Shown: positions 19,874 to 31,141 of the stretch, in pieces
How positions within the stretch are numbered: position 1 is the stretch's first letter
Layout: the number at the start of each line of letters is the position of its first letter
Assembly: GCA_031180665.1 (NCBI GenBank)
Contig: JAPSLP010000021.1
Span: 1 to 64,000 of the forward strand
Reading direction: 5' to 3'
Length of the DNA: 64,000 nucleotides
Source of the DNA: Cupriavidus sp.
GTDB taxonomy: Bacteria; Pseudomonadota; Gammaproteobacteria; Burkholderiales; Burkholderiaceae
Translations under genes and position numbers: made by a program
Notes under the pieces: generated by a model
Told to the model about the DNA's origin: nothing
What the model saw: the letters and a program-made list of their open reading frames with translations, nothing else
Database searches by the model: none

Positions 19874-19983
19874 GGCGTGACTCCTGACTGACATGCTGGA
19901 ACGACTGGGGCGTCGGAGTCCGTAGCTTAGGCGCGGAATGGGGCACTACAATTGAACCACTTTCATTTCATTATTCTCCCAAA
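19874..19983. promoter_or_regulatory. divergent promoter region of tarD and its LysR regulator
   Basis: 110 bp between divergent start codons, locally AT-rich on the LysR side (about 19945-19980). LysR-type regulators usually bind such intergenic regions at T-N11-A sites. I see no single convincing site. Confidence 0.4.
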
Positions 19984-20886
19984 GTGAAGACTGAGATCGC
20001 GTCGGAACTGGAGTTCTTCGTCCTGATTGCCCGGCACGGCTCGTTGGCGGCGGCAGCGCGTGAACTGGACCTGACACCGCCCGCCGCGACAAAGCGGCTG
20101 GCGCTGATGGAAAGCCGCCTTGGTGTGCGTCTGGTGAATCGCACCACGCGGCGCATCAGCCTGACCAACGAAGGCGAGACATACCTGGCCTATGCGCAGA
20201 GAATCCTGGCCGACCTGAGGGAGATGGAAAGCGTCGTGGCGAGCAGCGGCGCCGAACCGCGTGGGCTGCTGCGCGTCAATGCCACACTCGGATTTGGACG
20301 GACCACCATTGCGCCGCTGGTTTCCGAGTTTGCGAAGCGCTATACGCAGGTGGAGGTGCAGCTCGAGGTCACGGATCGTCCTGTCGACCTGGTCGAAAGC
20401 GGTGTCGACCTGGCGATCCGGTTCGGGACGCTGCCGGATAAACGATTGAGTGCAAGGCGGATCATGTCGAACCGTCGCTTTCTATGCGCTTCCCCGGGCT
20501 ACCTGGACAAGTTCGGAGCGCCGGAATCCTTGTCCGATCTTCACAAGCATCGCTGCATCATTCACCGACAGAACGACGAAGCCCATGCCATCTGGCGCTT
20601 CGAACAGGACGGGCATCACGAAAGCGTGAAGGTCGCCGGGGCGCTGTCCAGCAACGACGGGGATATCGTTCTGGGCTGGGCGCTCGATGGGCACGGCATC
20701 CTGATCCGTTCCGAATGGGATCTGGCGAAATATCTGGAAAGCGGCCGATTGCGCGTCGTCCTGCCGCAGTTCAAGCTGCCTTCGGCCGACCTCTTCGTCT
20801 ACTACTCGCAGCGTCGCAACCAGACGGCGCGCGCGCGTGCTTTCATCGACTTCCTGGTTGCCAGGTTTCAGAAGTCGCCCGAATAG
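19984..20886 (+). CDS. LysR-family transcriptional regulator
   Basis: 300-residue LysR-type regulator. The N-terminal helix-turn-helix covers about residues 3-62 (FFVLIARHGSLAAAARELDL, then LVNRTTRRISLTNEG). The C-terminal effector-binding domain covers about 90-295. The start is GTG at 19984. It is divergent from tarD/Bug by 110 bp, the classical arrangement for a LysR activator of the neighbouring catabolic operon, so it probably senses tartrate. That role is inferred from position. Confidence 0.87.
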   Translation: MKTEIASELEFFVLIARHGSLAAAARELDLTPPAATKRLALMESRLGVRLVNRTTRRISLTNEGETYLAYAQRILADLREMESVVASSGAEPRGLLRVNATLGFGRTTIAPLVSEFAKRYTQVEVQLEVTDRPVDLVESGVDLAIRFGTLPDKRLSARRIMSNRRFLCASPGYLDKFGAPESLSDLHKHRCIIHRQNDEAHAIWRFEQDGHHESVKVAGALSSNDGDIVLGWALDGHGILIRSEWDLAKYLESGRLRVVLPQFKLPSADLFVYYSQRRNQTARARAFIDFLVARFQKSPE

Positions 20887-20984
20887 TCGGGAGACCCACC
20901 CGATCCGCAGGACACCACACGGGAAAGGTCCTCAGACGAAAGTCGACGGCCCTTTTTTGGGGCCTCGCCCATCGCTTCAAACCC

Positions 20985-21479
20985 TTATGGCACCCACCCC
21001 GGCAATGCCGCCGCCTGCCGTATCCAGTCCCCTACCCGCTCCTCGTCAATCTCGTCGGCTTCGTAAATGTCGAGATATCGGGTGTTCGGATCCTTTGATT
21101 CGCCGGGCGGCAGCGGGCGCAGCGACGATCCTTTGAAAAAGGCCACCTTCACGTACCGCGTGAAGCAATGGAAGCTGAGAAACCAGCCCTGCCCCTGCAC
21201 GCCATAGAACGGCGAATTCCATTTCACTGCCTTGCGGACGTCCGGCACGGTGCGCACGATCAGCGCATCGAGCTGTCGCCCGAGGTCGCGCTTCCAGTCG
21301 GGCATGGCGGCAATGTAGGCCTGCACCGGGGCATCGCCGTCGCCCTTCGGGATTTGGGGGTTGCCGCCCGACAGCAGGACCGGCTTCCCGTGGGGCGGTT
21401 TGACGAGGGGTTGTCTGGCGGTTTTCTTTGCCGGCGCCTTGGCGGCTTTCGCGGGCTTGACGGATGTCGTATTTGCCAT
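20985..21479 (-). CDS. DUF1801-domain protein
   Basis: About 164 residues with a basic Ala/Lys/Pro-rich N-terminal tail (residues 1-30) followed by a DUF1801 (YdhG-like) domain. The family segment AVKWNSPFYGVQG is visible, with YVKVAFFKGSSLRPLP after it and a C-terminal acidic helix. The function of the domain is not established. I start at ATG 21477-21479; an upstream Met at 21510-21512 would add 11 residues. It is monocistronic and convergent with the LysR gene. The GC content is lower than in core genes nearby. Confidence 0.7.
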   Translation of the reverse strand: MANTTSVKPAKAAKAPAKKTARQPLVKPPHGKPVLLSGGNPQIPKGDGDAPVQAYIAAMPDWKRDLGRQLDALIVRTVPDVRKAVKWNSPFYGVQGQGWFLSFHCFTRYVKVAFFKGSSLRPLPPGESKDPNTRYLDIYEADEIDEERVGDWIRQAAALPGWVP

Positions 21480-21711
21480 GGCGTTCACTTCGGTGTTGAT
21501 GCAAGAGGGCACGGCAGACGGTGCGAGGTCCAGTCCTGAACGAGTTCGAACCTAGGCCGGCTCCACGCCGGGTCGCAAGCCAAAAATAGAACACCGATCT
21601 ATTTCCGCAAAGCAGAACTGCGCTCCCCGCGCAGGATGGCGCGGTCCTCGTGCTTCACGTCGAAGCCATCCGTTTCGATGGAACCGACGACCGAACCCAT
21701 CCAGGTGAATC

Positions 21712-22458
21712 ATGAACAAGACCTTGATTGTGGCCTGCGTCGCGCTGGCGCTCGTGGCATGCGGGGGCGACGACGATGAATGGCCCCACCCTCACCCCAT
21801 GACCTTCCCCGCCGAAGGCCTCTATCGGGGAAAGACCTCCGCAAACCAGGACATCACCGCGTTCGTGCTCGACGATGGCACCTACTACATCGCCTATCAC
21901 GCAACGCCATATCGGAACGGCGTATTGCAAGGCACGATGCACGCTGCGCACGGCAACTTCGCCTCCTTCAACGGCAAGGATTACAGCGAGACGTTTCGGG
22001 AAATCTTCGACGTCTCGGTCGAGGGCGTCTATGCAACGAGGGCGCATTTGAACGGCACGGTCCGCTACCCCGCCACCAACCAGACCGCAACCTTTACCAG
22101 CAGCTACGACAAGGACTATGAGCAAACGCCCACGCTTACCGCGCTGGCCGGCACCTATCAGGGCGAAGCCATCACGCTCAACGCGCTCGACTCTGTCGCG
22201 ATCAGCATCGCAGCGAACGGCGTCATCAGCGGCACGGGGGCCTCGGGCTGCAAGCTCACCGGCATCGCCAGTCCCCGCAGCCACGGCAATGTGTACGACA
22301 TCACCGTGGTCTACGGCCCGTCCCCATGCACCGCCCCGGCTCTACGGCTCGGCGGCATCGCGTACTACCACGCACAGGACCGCACCTTGTTCGCCACCGG
22401 AATGAACAGCGATCGTTCGGAAGGGATGGCGTTGACCGGCATGCGGCAAAGCCGCTGA
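21712..22458 (+). CDS. putative lipoprotein, first of a tandem paralogous pair
   Basis: 248-residue secreted protein. The short signal peptide with lipobox ending at Cys17 (ALVAC) is followed by an acidic spacer (GGDDDE) and a region I do not recognise. Landmarks shared with the next gene are PAEGLY.GKTSA.QDI near residue 33, VLDDGTYY, NGTVRYPAT near 115 and YDITV.YGPSPC near 200. Both proteins are 248 residues, so this is a tandem duplication. The probable location is the periplasmic face of the outer membrane. Two later cysteines shared with the paralogue could form a disulfide. The ribosome site is AGGTGA. Confidence 0.75.
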   Translation: MNKTLIVACVALALVACGGDDDEWPHPHPMTFPAEGLYRGKTSANQDITAFVLDDGTYYIAYHATPYRNGVLQGTMHAAHGNFASFNGKDYSETFREIFDVSVEGVYATRAHLNGTVRYPATNQTATFTSSYDKDYEQTPTLTALAGTYQGEAITLNALDSVAISIAANGVISGTGASGCKLTGIASPRSHGNVYDITVVYGPSPCTAPALRLGGIAYYHAQDRTLFATGMNSDRSEGMALTGMRQSR

Positions 22459-22601
22459 CTTCAAGCGGACGACCGAGGCCCCTTCCCCCCACTATCCGGT
22501 AATAGCAAGGGATGCGGCGAGCCCCTAATATGGGCGCGCCGCGGTGCAACGCCGAAGCGGCAACTCACTAAAAACTACAAGCACAACCCTTAGAGAAATC
22601 C

Positions 22602-23348
22602 ATGAACAAGACCCTGCTGATTGCCTCCCTGGCACTGGCCCTTGCAGCGTGTGGCGGTGGCGGCGGAGACGATGACGGCCCGGCTCCGCAACCGACCACC
22701 TCCCCTGCCGAAGGCCTGTACACGGGCAAGACCTCGGCGAGCCAGGACATCGCCGGCCTCGTGCTCGACGATGGCACCTACTACATGATCTACACCTCGT
22801 TGGCCCCGGTTTCGCTGGGCGTGATCCAGGGCAAGCTGAGCGCCGCCAACGGCAGCTTCACGTCGAACGACGGCAAGGACTTCAGCGTGACGTCGCGCGG
22901 CATCTTCGATGTGGCCGTCAACGGCACCTACGCGAGCAAGGGGAATCTGAACGGCACCGTGCGCTATCCGGCAACGGGCCAGACCGCGACCTTCAACAGC
23001 ACCTACGACAAGAACTACGAGTTGACACCGTCGCTGGCGACGCTGGCCGGCACCTACAACGGTACCTCGGTGATTCCCGAGGGCGGCGAGTCGGCGACCA
23101 TCACCGTGGCCGCTTCGGGCGCGATCAGCGGCGCGGGCGCGTCCGGCTGCCGGATCGACGGCGTGGCGAAGCCGCGCGCGCGCGGCAACGCCTACGACAT
23201 CACCGTGACCTTCGGCCCGTCGCCGTGCGTCCGTGCGGGCCAGAAGATGAGCGGCGTCGCCTATTACAGCGCGGAGGATCGCGGCCTGATCGCCGCCGGC
23301 ACGACTGCGGACCGGTCGGCGGGCGTGCTGTTCGTCGGCACGCGTTAA
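22602..23348 (+). CDS. putative lipoprotein, second of a tandem paralogous pair
   Basis: 248-residue paralogue of the preceding gene, 143 bp downstream. The lipobox is LAAC with Cys17, followed by a Gly/Asp linker (GGGGGDDD). The body repeats the same landmarks: EGLYTGKTSASQDI, VLDDGTYYM, NGTVRYPATGQTATF and YDITVTFGPSPC. By eye well over half the positions are shared. The function is unknown. The equal length and separate ribosome sites suggest both copies are expressed and neither is decaying. Confidence 0.77.
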   Translation: MNKTLLIASLALALAACGGGGGDDDGPAPQPTTSPAEGLYTGKTSASQDIAGLVLDDGTYYMIYTSLAPVSLGVIQGKLSAANGSFTSNDGKDFSVTSRGIFDVAVNGTYASKGNLNGTVRYPATGQTATFNSTYDKNYELTPSLATLAGTYNGTSVIPEGGESATITVAASGAISGAGASGCRIDGVAKPRARGNAYDITVTFGPSPCVRAGQKMSGVAYYSAEDRGLIAAGTTADRSAGVLFVGTR

Positions 23349-23539
23349 TGTGATGACACGCCGTGCCGCCGTTCTGAGCCATGGCGGCATGGCGTAGCGG
23401 GACGCAAGCCGCCCGAAACGGCCGCCGTTAAACTTTGTGTCGCCGCTTTTTGAGTATCCACTCGGTGTTCCGATAGCTCGATTGCGACCGTACCGCCACA
23501 CTGGCCAACGTTTCAGACCTCAACCAAAACGAGGCGATC

Positions 23540-23746
23540 GTGACCAGATCCGGCTACTTCCCTCCTGCGCAGATCCTGCGCGTCAATGCAAAGCTTCGAG
23601 ACGCGGCGTATCGATCGAGCCCGGTTCCGGCAATCCTCCTTCCCTACGTCAGGACGATCCGCGCCATGACGGAGCACGATATCAACCGGAGCTTTGAACT
23701 GGCGCTCGTCATGCTGGCGGAGGAAAGCCACGGGACGACGGAGTGA
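23540..23746 (+). CDS. small hypothetical protein upstream of the DUF1016 remnant
   Basis: 68-codon frame starting at GTG with GAGG five bases upstream and ending four bases before the next ATG, so it looks like the first gene of a two-gene unit. The residues show no signal peptide or motif I recognise. The second half is helical and acidic (from AMTEHDINR onward). The lower GC resembles the following nuclease remnant rather than the core genes. It could be a partner protein or a chance frame. Confidence 0.4.
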   Translation: MTRSGYFPPAQILRVNAKLRDAAYRSSPVPAILLPYVRTIRAMTEHDINRSFELALVMLAEESHGTTE

Positions 23747-23750
23747 CGAC

Positions 23751-24594
23751 ATGAACCGACGGAAGACTGCCGTCCAGTTGGCTGAGGCACCGTCGGCATT
23801 GCTGGGCGACATCCGAGCATTGATCGAGGCGGCAAGGCAACGCGCTACGTCGGCGGTAAACAGCGAACTCACCATGCTTTACTGGCGTGTCGGCCAGCGC
23901 ATTCATACGCAGATTCTGGAAGGAAAGCGAGCTGACTACGGCCAGGAAGTGTTGCCGACACTCAGCGCACAGTTGGTGAAGGAATATGGAAGCAGTCTTT
24001 CGGTAAAGAACCTGCGCCGCATGGTGCAATTCGCTGATCGCGCAAGAGTTGGCCACCATGCGAGACGCCCAGCGCATGTCGCCCAACCTCGTCATGCGTG
24101 ACCCCTACATCCTCGATTTCCTTGGGCTCAGAGAAACCTGGCATGAAGGCGATCTAGAGGCGGCGATCATCCGGGAAATGGAATCGTTCCTTTTGGAGTT
24201 GGGAGCAGGATTCACCTTTGTCGCGCGGCAAAAACGTATCCAGATCGACGACGAAGACTTTCACCTTGATCTGCTGTTCTATAACCGCAAGCTAAAGCGG
24301 CTGGTGGCAGTCGAATTGAAAGTTGGCGAATTCAAGCCCGCTTACAAGGGCCAAATGGAGCTATATCTGCGCTGGCTGGACAAGCACGAGCGGGAACAGG
24401 AAGAAGCAACACCGCTCGGTATCATCCTATGCACTGGCAAGAAGGCCGAACAAATCGAGTTGTTGGAACTGGACAAGTCAGGAATTCACGTTGCCGAGTA
24501 CGTAACCACCTTGCCGCCACGGGATGTGCTGGCCGCCCGACTACGAACAGCTACTGCCCAAGCACGTTTGCACATTGAACAGATTCGCCACTAA
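23751..24594 (+). pseudogene. DUF1016 / YhcG-type PDDEXK nuclease, internally deleted and frameshifted
   Basis: The N-terminal DUF1016 domain is read from ATG 23751 up to RRMVQFA (about 24033). The C-terminal PDDEXK domain is read in a different frame from about 24034 to 24594, with the nuclease motif DFHLDLLFYNRKLKRLVAVELK. In intact relatives the two parts are joined by about 70 more residues (SALRRQLSWTHF-type region). Here that middle is missing and the join shifts frame, so the N-terminal frame runs into a stop at 24099-24101. The C-terminal frame alone has a Met at 24049 and could in principle still be translated as an isolated nuclease domain of 181 residues. Composition is lower in GC than the neighbours, which suggests acquired DNA. 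Confidence 0.8.
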
Positions 24595-24706
24595 ACGGCC
24601 CGTTACAGGCGAGTGCGGAGCAACCCGGGAAGCGCCAGAGGCGCGACGACAGCCGACCACGTCCTGATCGCGCCGCCGGCCTGCTCCTCTCGGCCCCCCT
24701 ATGGAA

Positions 24707-25702
24707 CTACGCCCCCGCGGCCGCCGGCGCGCCTGCCGCTACCCGGCCCGTCACCTGATCGATCGCCCCGATCACCTCCGGCACATCGGGCACCACGCCC
24801 TGATCGCCGATCGACACCGCCCGCCCGGGCTCGAAAATACCGAAATGCTCGCATGACGTCGCGGTAAACAGCATCACCGACGGCTTGCCCAGGGCATGGG
24901 CCAGATGAACGAAGCCGGTGTCGGTGCCGATCACCAGTGCCGCGGCGGCGACGCGCTGCGCGCATTCGGTGATCGTCATCTTGGGCAGCACCTCGGCGTC
25001 CGGGATGCCTCGCGCCAGCACTTCGGATTGCTCCTTCTCCGCCGGCGAGCCCCAGGGCAGCTGCACCCGATAGCCGCGGGCATTCAGCTCGCGGCCGACC
25101 GCGATCCAGCGCTCGGGCGGCCATTTCTTGATCTCGAGCGAGGTCGCGTGGAACAGCATCGCGCGCGGTACGCCGTCGGTATTGAGCGGCGCGGCGGGGG
25201 CCGGGATGCGCAGTTCGTAATGTTCCTTGGGGTCGAGTTCGTAGCCGAGCGCCTTGGCAACGACCAGGCGCATCTTGTGGCGGGCGGTGGCGTCGCCATG
25301 CGGTGCAAAGATGTCGGTGTAGAACATCTCGGCGCGGGCTTCCCCCAGGTGCTTGGCAGCGTAGCCGAAGCGGCGGCGCGTGCGGGCCAGCCAGCCGACG
25401 ATGGCGCTCTTGTAGACGCCGTGCACGTCCAGCACCACGTCGTACTTTTCACGGCGCAGTTCGCGCACCGCGGCGAAGATCGCGCGCAGGTCCTTCCATT
25501 GCTTGGACTTCTTGTAGCCGCGCAGCGGGGGCGCGATCACGCGGTCGACGCCGACCGTCCAGCGGGGGATATCGGCGCAGGAGGCATCGGCTACCCAGTC
25601 GATCTTGGCCTCGGGATAGGCGTGCCGCAGATCCCAGATCAGCGGCAGCGTGTGCGCCATATCGCCTAGGGAGGTGATCTTGATAACCAGGATGCGCTTC
25701 AT
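24707..25702 (-). CDS. waaC: LPS heptosyltransferase I
   Basis: 331-residue GT9-family glycosyltransferase that adds the first L-glycero-D-manno-heptose to Kdo2-lipid A at the inner membrane. The N-terminus [20 protein letters not shown] is the family hallmark (Asp in the LGD motif). The C-terminal donor-binding region has [20 protein letters not shown], followed by a cysteine-containing [10 protein letters not shown] loop typical of WaaC. The start is ATG 25700-25702. The last 15 residues are Ala-rich. It is isolated here, and no other core-oligosaccharide gene is adjacent in the window. Confidence 0.9.
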   Translation of the reverse strand: MKRILVIKITSLGDMAHTLPLIWDLRHAYPEAKIDWVADASCADIPRWTVGVDRVIAPPLRGYKKSKQWKDLRAIFAAVRELRREKYDVVLDVHGVYKSAIVGWLARTRRRFGYAAKHLGEARAEMFYTDIFAPHGDATARHKMRLVVAKALGYELDPKEHYELRIPAPAAPLNTDGVPRAMLFHATSLEIKKWPPERWIAVGRELNARGYRVQLPWGSPAEKEQSEVLARGIPDAEVLPKMTITECAQRVAAAALVIGTDTGFVHLAHALGKPSVMLFTATSCEHFGIFEPGRAVSIGDQGVVPDVPEVIGAIDQVTGRVAAGAPAAAGA

Positions 25703-25840
25703 GGGTGCAGGAGCGGGCCTTCGCCGCGGGGCTGAGTTTTGCGAAGGCCGTAGTATGCACCAGCGGGCGGGTGGCGGACGTTTGGGGAGGTAACGGGGGA
25801 GGTTTGTGGGTGGGCGTAGGGTGGTTGCCCTCGCCCCCGG

Positions 25841-25866
25841 CCCCTCTCCCGCAAGCGGGAGAGGGG
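25841..25866. repeat. dispersed palindromic repeat, copy 1
   Basis: A perfect 12-bp inverted repeat (CCCCTCTCCCGC / GCGGGAGAGGGG) with a two-base loop. The flanks (TGCCCTC... and ...GAG) resemble those of the copy at 33317-33342, so this is a dispersed intergenic element rather than a one-off hairpin. It may also terminate the glp transport operon. Confidence 0.75.
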
Positions 25867-25950
25867 AGAACGACAGTGGCGCGTGCAGGCCAAGCAGCCC
25901 GATCAGCCAGGAACAGCCCGATCAGCCAAGATCAACCAGAACCAGCCAAG

Positions 25951-26040
25951 ATCGGCCCCATCGGCCCCATCGGTCCCATCGGTCCCATCGGCCCCATCGG
26001 TCCCATCGGCCCCATCGGTCCCATCGGCCCCATCGGCCCG
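25951..26040. repeat. 9-bp minisatellite, ten copies, downstream of glpV
   Basis: Ten consecutive units ATCGGYCCC (the last ends in G) begin 8 bp after the glpV stop. C/T variation at one site alternates among copies. Frames through it read Gly-Pro-Ile on plus and Asp-Gly-Ala/Thr on minus, but neither has a plausible gene context. Confidence 0.92.
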
Positions 26041-26047
26041 TCCCAGA

Positions 26048-27799
<1,752 letters not shown>

Positions 27800-27940
27800 C
27801 GATGTCTCCTCGAATGGTCCTTCCCGATAGCGTTGCGGGTCGCGGCCGGGGAAGGATTGAGCCGCGCTACCTGCGAATACCGACCAACGTCACCCAAAGC
27901 ACCCAATGCACCCAATGCATCCCGAACCGCAGCAAAACCG

Positions 27941-27969
27941 CCCGGACATGAGCCTCGACACTGTCCGGG
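27941..27969 (-). other. intercistronic hairpin between glpU and glpV
   Basis: An 8-bp stem CCCGGACA / TGTCCGGG with a 13-base loop begins 2 bp after the glpU stop. No U-tract follows. It is a likely mRNA-stability or attenuation element between membrane-protein and binding-protein cistrons. Confidence 0.45.
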
Positions 27970-27971
27970 GT

Positions 27972-28295
27972 TCACCCCTTGCGCATCACCAGCGCCAGCA
28001 CCGCCATCGACAGCACGAAGCTGATCCACACCGATGGCTCTTCCGGCAGCGAAAACCAGTTCATCATCGCCTCGCCCAGGCCGACCCACGCGAGGTTGAT
28101 CCATGCCGCGCACATCAGGCCGATAAACAGCCGGTCGCCGCGCGTGGTGGCGATCGGCAGCCAGCCCTTGCGCAGGCGCGTCGGCGAGCGCAGCTCCCAG
28201 ATCGTCATGCCGATCAGCATCAGCACCACGCAGACGAAGAACACCGCGACCGGCGTGGTCCACACCATCCAGCCGAACATGGCCGTCGTTTCCAT
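27972..28295 (-). CDS. glpU: DUF2160 small membrane protein of the glycerol transporter
   Basis: 107-residue integral membrane protein with three hydrophobic segments (about residues 8-32, 55-75 and 88-104) and a conserved-looking cytoplasmic loop ELRSPTRLRKGWLPIATTRGDRLF. This is the DUF2160 family, found only with glycerol-type ABC transporters, and corresponds to GlpU. Its exact role in the complex is not known. The ribosome-binding region contains a run of nine G (28298-28306), which is unusual. The gene sits 13 bp after glpQ. Confidence 0.9.
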   Translation of the reverse strand: METTAMFGWMVWTTPVAVFFVCVVLMLIGMTIWELRSPTRLRKGWLPIATTRGDRLFIGLMCAAWINLAWVGLGEAMMNWFSLPEEPSVWISFVLSMAVLALVMRKG

Positions 28296-28308
28296 CGCCC
28301 CCCCCCGC

Positions 28309-29122
28309 TCAGACGCGGCCCATCGCGAAGCCCTTCGCGATGTAGTGCCGCACGAACCAGATCACGATGCCGCCGGGAACGATAGTCAGCACGCCCGCCG
28401 CGGCCAGCACGCCCCAGTCCATGCCGGAAGCGGACACCGTGCGCGTCATCGTCGCGACGATCGGCTTGGCGTCCACCGAGGTCAGCGTGCGCGCCAGCAG
28501 CAGCTCGACCCAGCTGAACATGAAGCAGAAGAACGCCGCGACGCCGACACCGGCCTTGATCAGCGGCAGGAAGATCGCCAGGAAAAAGCGCGGGAAGGAA
28601 TAGCCGTCGACATAGGCGGTCTCGTCGATCTCGCGCGGCACGCCGGACATGAAGCCCTCCAGGATCCACACCGCCAGCGGCACGTTGAACACCAGGTGCG
28701 CGAGCGCGACGCCCAGGTGCGTGTCCATCAGCCCGACGCTGGTATAGAGCTGGAAGAACGGCAGCAGGAACACCGCCGGCGGCGTCATCCGGTTGGTCAG
28801 CAGCCAGAAGAACACATGCTTGTCGCCGATGAACTGGTAGCGGGAGAAGGCATACGCAGCGGGCAGCGCCACGGTGACCGAGATCACGGTGTTCAGCGCG
28901 ACATAGATCAGCGAGTTGATATAGCCGGAGTACCACGACGAATCGGTGAAGATGGTGCGGTAATGCTCCAGCGTGAATTGCGCCGGCCATAGCGACAGCG
29001 TCGACAGGATCTCGTCGTTGGTCTTGAACGACATGTTGAGCATCCAGTAGATCGGCAGAATCGCAAAGACCAGATAGACCAGCAGAAAGGCGGCGCGCCA
29101 CCAGCCGCCGCGCGAGGCCGGG

Positions 29123-29130
<8 letters not shown>
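28309..29130 (-). CDS. glpQ: glycerol ABC transporter permease
   Basis: 273-residue inner-membrane permease of the MalG type with six hydrophobic segments. The cytoplasmic coupling motif EIDETAYVDGYSFPRFF (EAA-like loop, about residues 165-180) is present and is followed by FLPLIKAG. The start ATG (29128-29130) lies within the end of glpP, overlapping by 8 bp. It pairs with GlpP to form the channel. Symbol use follows the glycerol GlpSTPQUV system, not the periplasmic phosphodiesterase that is also called GlpQ. Confidence 0.92.
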
Positions 29131-30000
<870 letters not shown>

Positions 30001-30004
<4 letters not shown>

Positions 30005-31137
30005 CGGACCAGCTCCTCGTCGACGTAATAGCAGGTATGGCGGTGGAAGACCGAGAACCACGCGGTCTCGCCGGGGCGCAGCGCCGCGGCCTCGTCGCCG
30101 AGCCGGGCGCGCAGCAGCGCAGAAGCCTCGGTACCGTCGGTGCCGCCGGTGCGGCCGGTGTCCTCGTCCTGCAGGCGCGCGGCGGCGATCCAGTAGGTGC
30201 CGATGTCCTGCGCGCGCTCGATCACCGCGGGCACCGCCTGCCCGTCGTCGGGCCGCGCGAGCCGCAGGTATTCGGGCCGCACGCCGATCTTGAACGTGCC
30301 GGCCGCCTGCAGACGCTGCGCGATGGCCTCGTCCGCCGGCGGTGCATAGCGACGGCCGGCCAGTTCGATCCAGCCGTCGCGCCAGCGCGCCGGCAGGAAA
30401 TTCATGCCGGGCGAGCCGATGAAGTGCCCCACGAATGTATGGGCGGGCCGCTCGAACAGCGCATCGGCGGTGCCGACCTGCACCGCCTTGCCGCGCGACA
30501 TCACCACCACCTGATCGGCGAAGGTCAGCGCCTCGGTCTGGTCGTGTGTCACATAGATCAGCGTCAGATGGAATTGGCGGTGGATCTCCTTGAGCTTGCG
30601 CCGCAGCTGCCATTTCAGGTGCGGGTCGATCACCGTCAACGGCTCGTCGAACAGGATGGCGGCGACGTCGTGGCGCACCAGCCCGCGTCCCAGCGAGATC
30701 TTCTGCTTGGCATCGGCCGACAGCCCGCTGGCCTGGCGATCGAGCACGGCCGACAGGTCCAGCATCTCGGCCACCTGCCCCACCCGCTCGCGCACCTGCG
30801 CCGCCGGCACGCCGCGGTTGCGCAGCGGAAAGGCCAGGTTCTGGCCGACGGTCATGGTGTCGTAGATCACCGGGAACTGGAACACCTGCGCGATATTGCG
30901 CTCCTGGGGCGAGTGGCCGGTGACATCGCGGCCGTCGAACGACACGGTGCCCTGCGACGGCCGCAGCAGTCCCGAGATGCAGTTCAGCAGCGTGGTCTTG
31001 CCGCAGCCCGACGGCCCCAGCAGCGCATAGGCGCCGCCGTCGTCGAAGGTGAAGCGCAGCGGCAGCAGCGCGTAATCCTCGTCGCTACGCGGATTGGGCC
31101 CGTACGCATGGGCCAGATCCAGGTCGATGCGGGCCAT
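30001..31137 (-). CDS. glpT: glycerol ABC transporter ATPase with degenerate signature motif
   Basis: 378-residue MalK-like ATPase: nucleotide-binding domain to about residue 235, then a TOBE-like regulatory domain. Walker A GPSGCGKTT is canonical, Walker B ILFDEP has its glutamate, and the H-loop VTHDQTEA is intact. The ABC signature, however, reads LSADAKQKISLGR instead of LSGGQ, and the D-loop is VIDPHLKW. The partner GlpS has the reverse pattern. A short acidic/Gly/Thr insert lies in the regulatory domain (about residues 335-345). The start is ATG 31135-31137, 4 bp after glpS. The symbol follows the ABC system and not the glycerol-3-phosphate permease of enteric bacteria. Confidence 0.92.
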
Positions 31138-31141
31138 GGTC

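Larger units (their letters stand above)
25703..26047. other. intergenic region between waaC and glpV, repeat-rich
   Basis: 345 bp without a credible gene. It holds the waaC upstream region, a 26-bp palindromic dispersed repeat (25841-25866), a degenerate run of CAGCC/GATCA-type words (about 25890-25950) and a ten-copy 9-bp minisatellite (25951-26040). Confidence 0.7.

Noticed and set aside
20940..20970. Possible terminator GGCCC-T6-GGGGCC after the tartrate LysR gene
   Set aside because: The T-run would be the loop and the stem is only about 5 bp, so it is not a credible terminator.
23361..23392. Inverted repeat TGCCGCC / GGCGGCA after the second lipoprotein
   Set aside because: Only 7 bp with a 12-base loop and no T-tract, so too weak to call a terminator.
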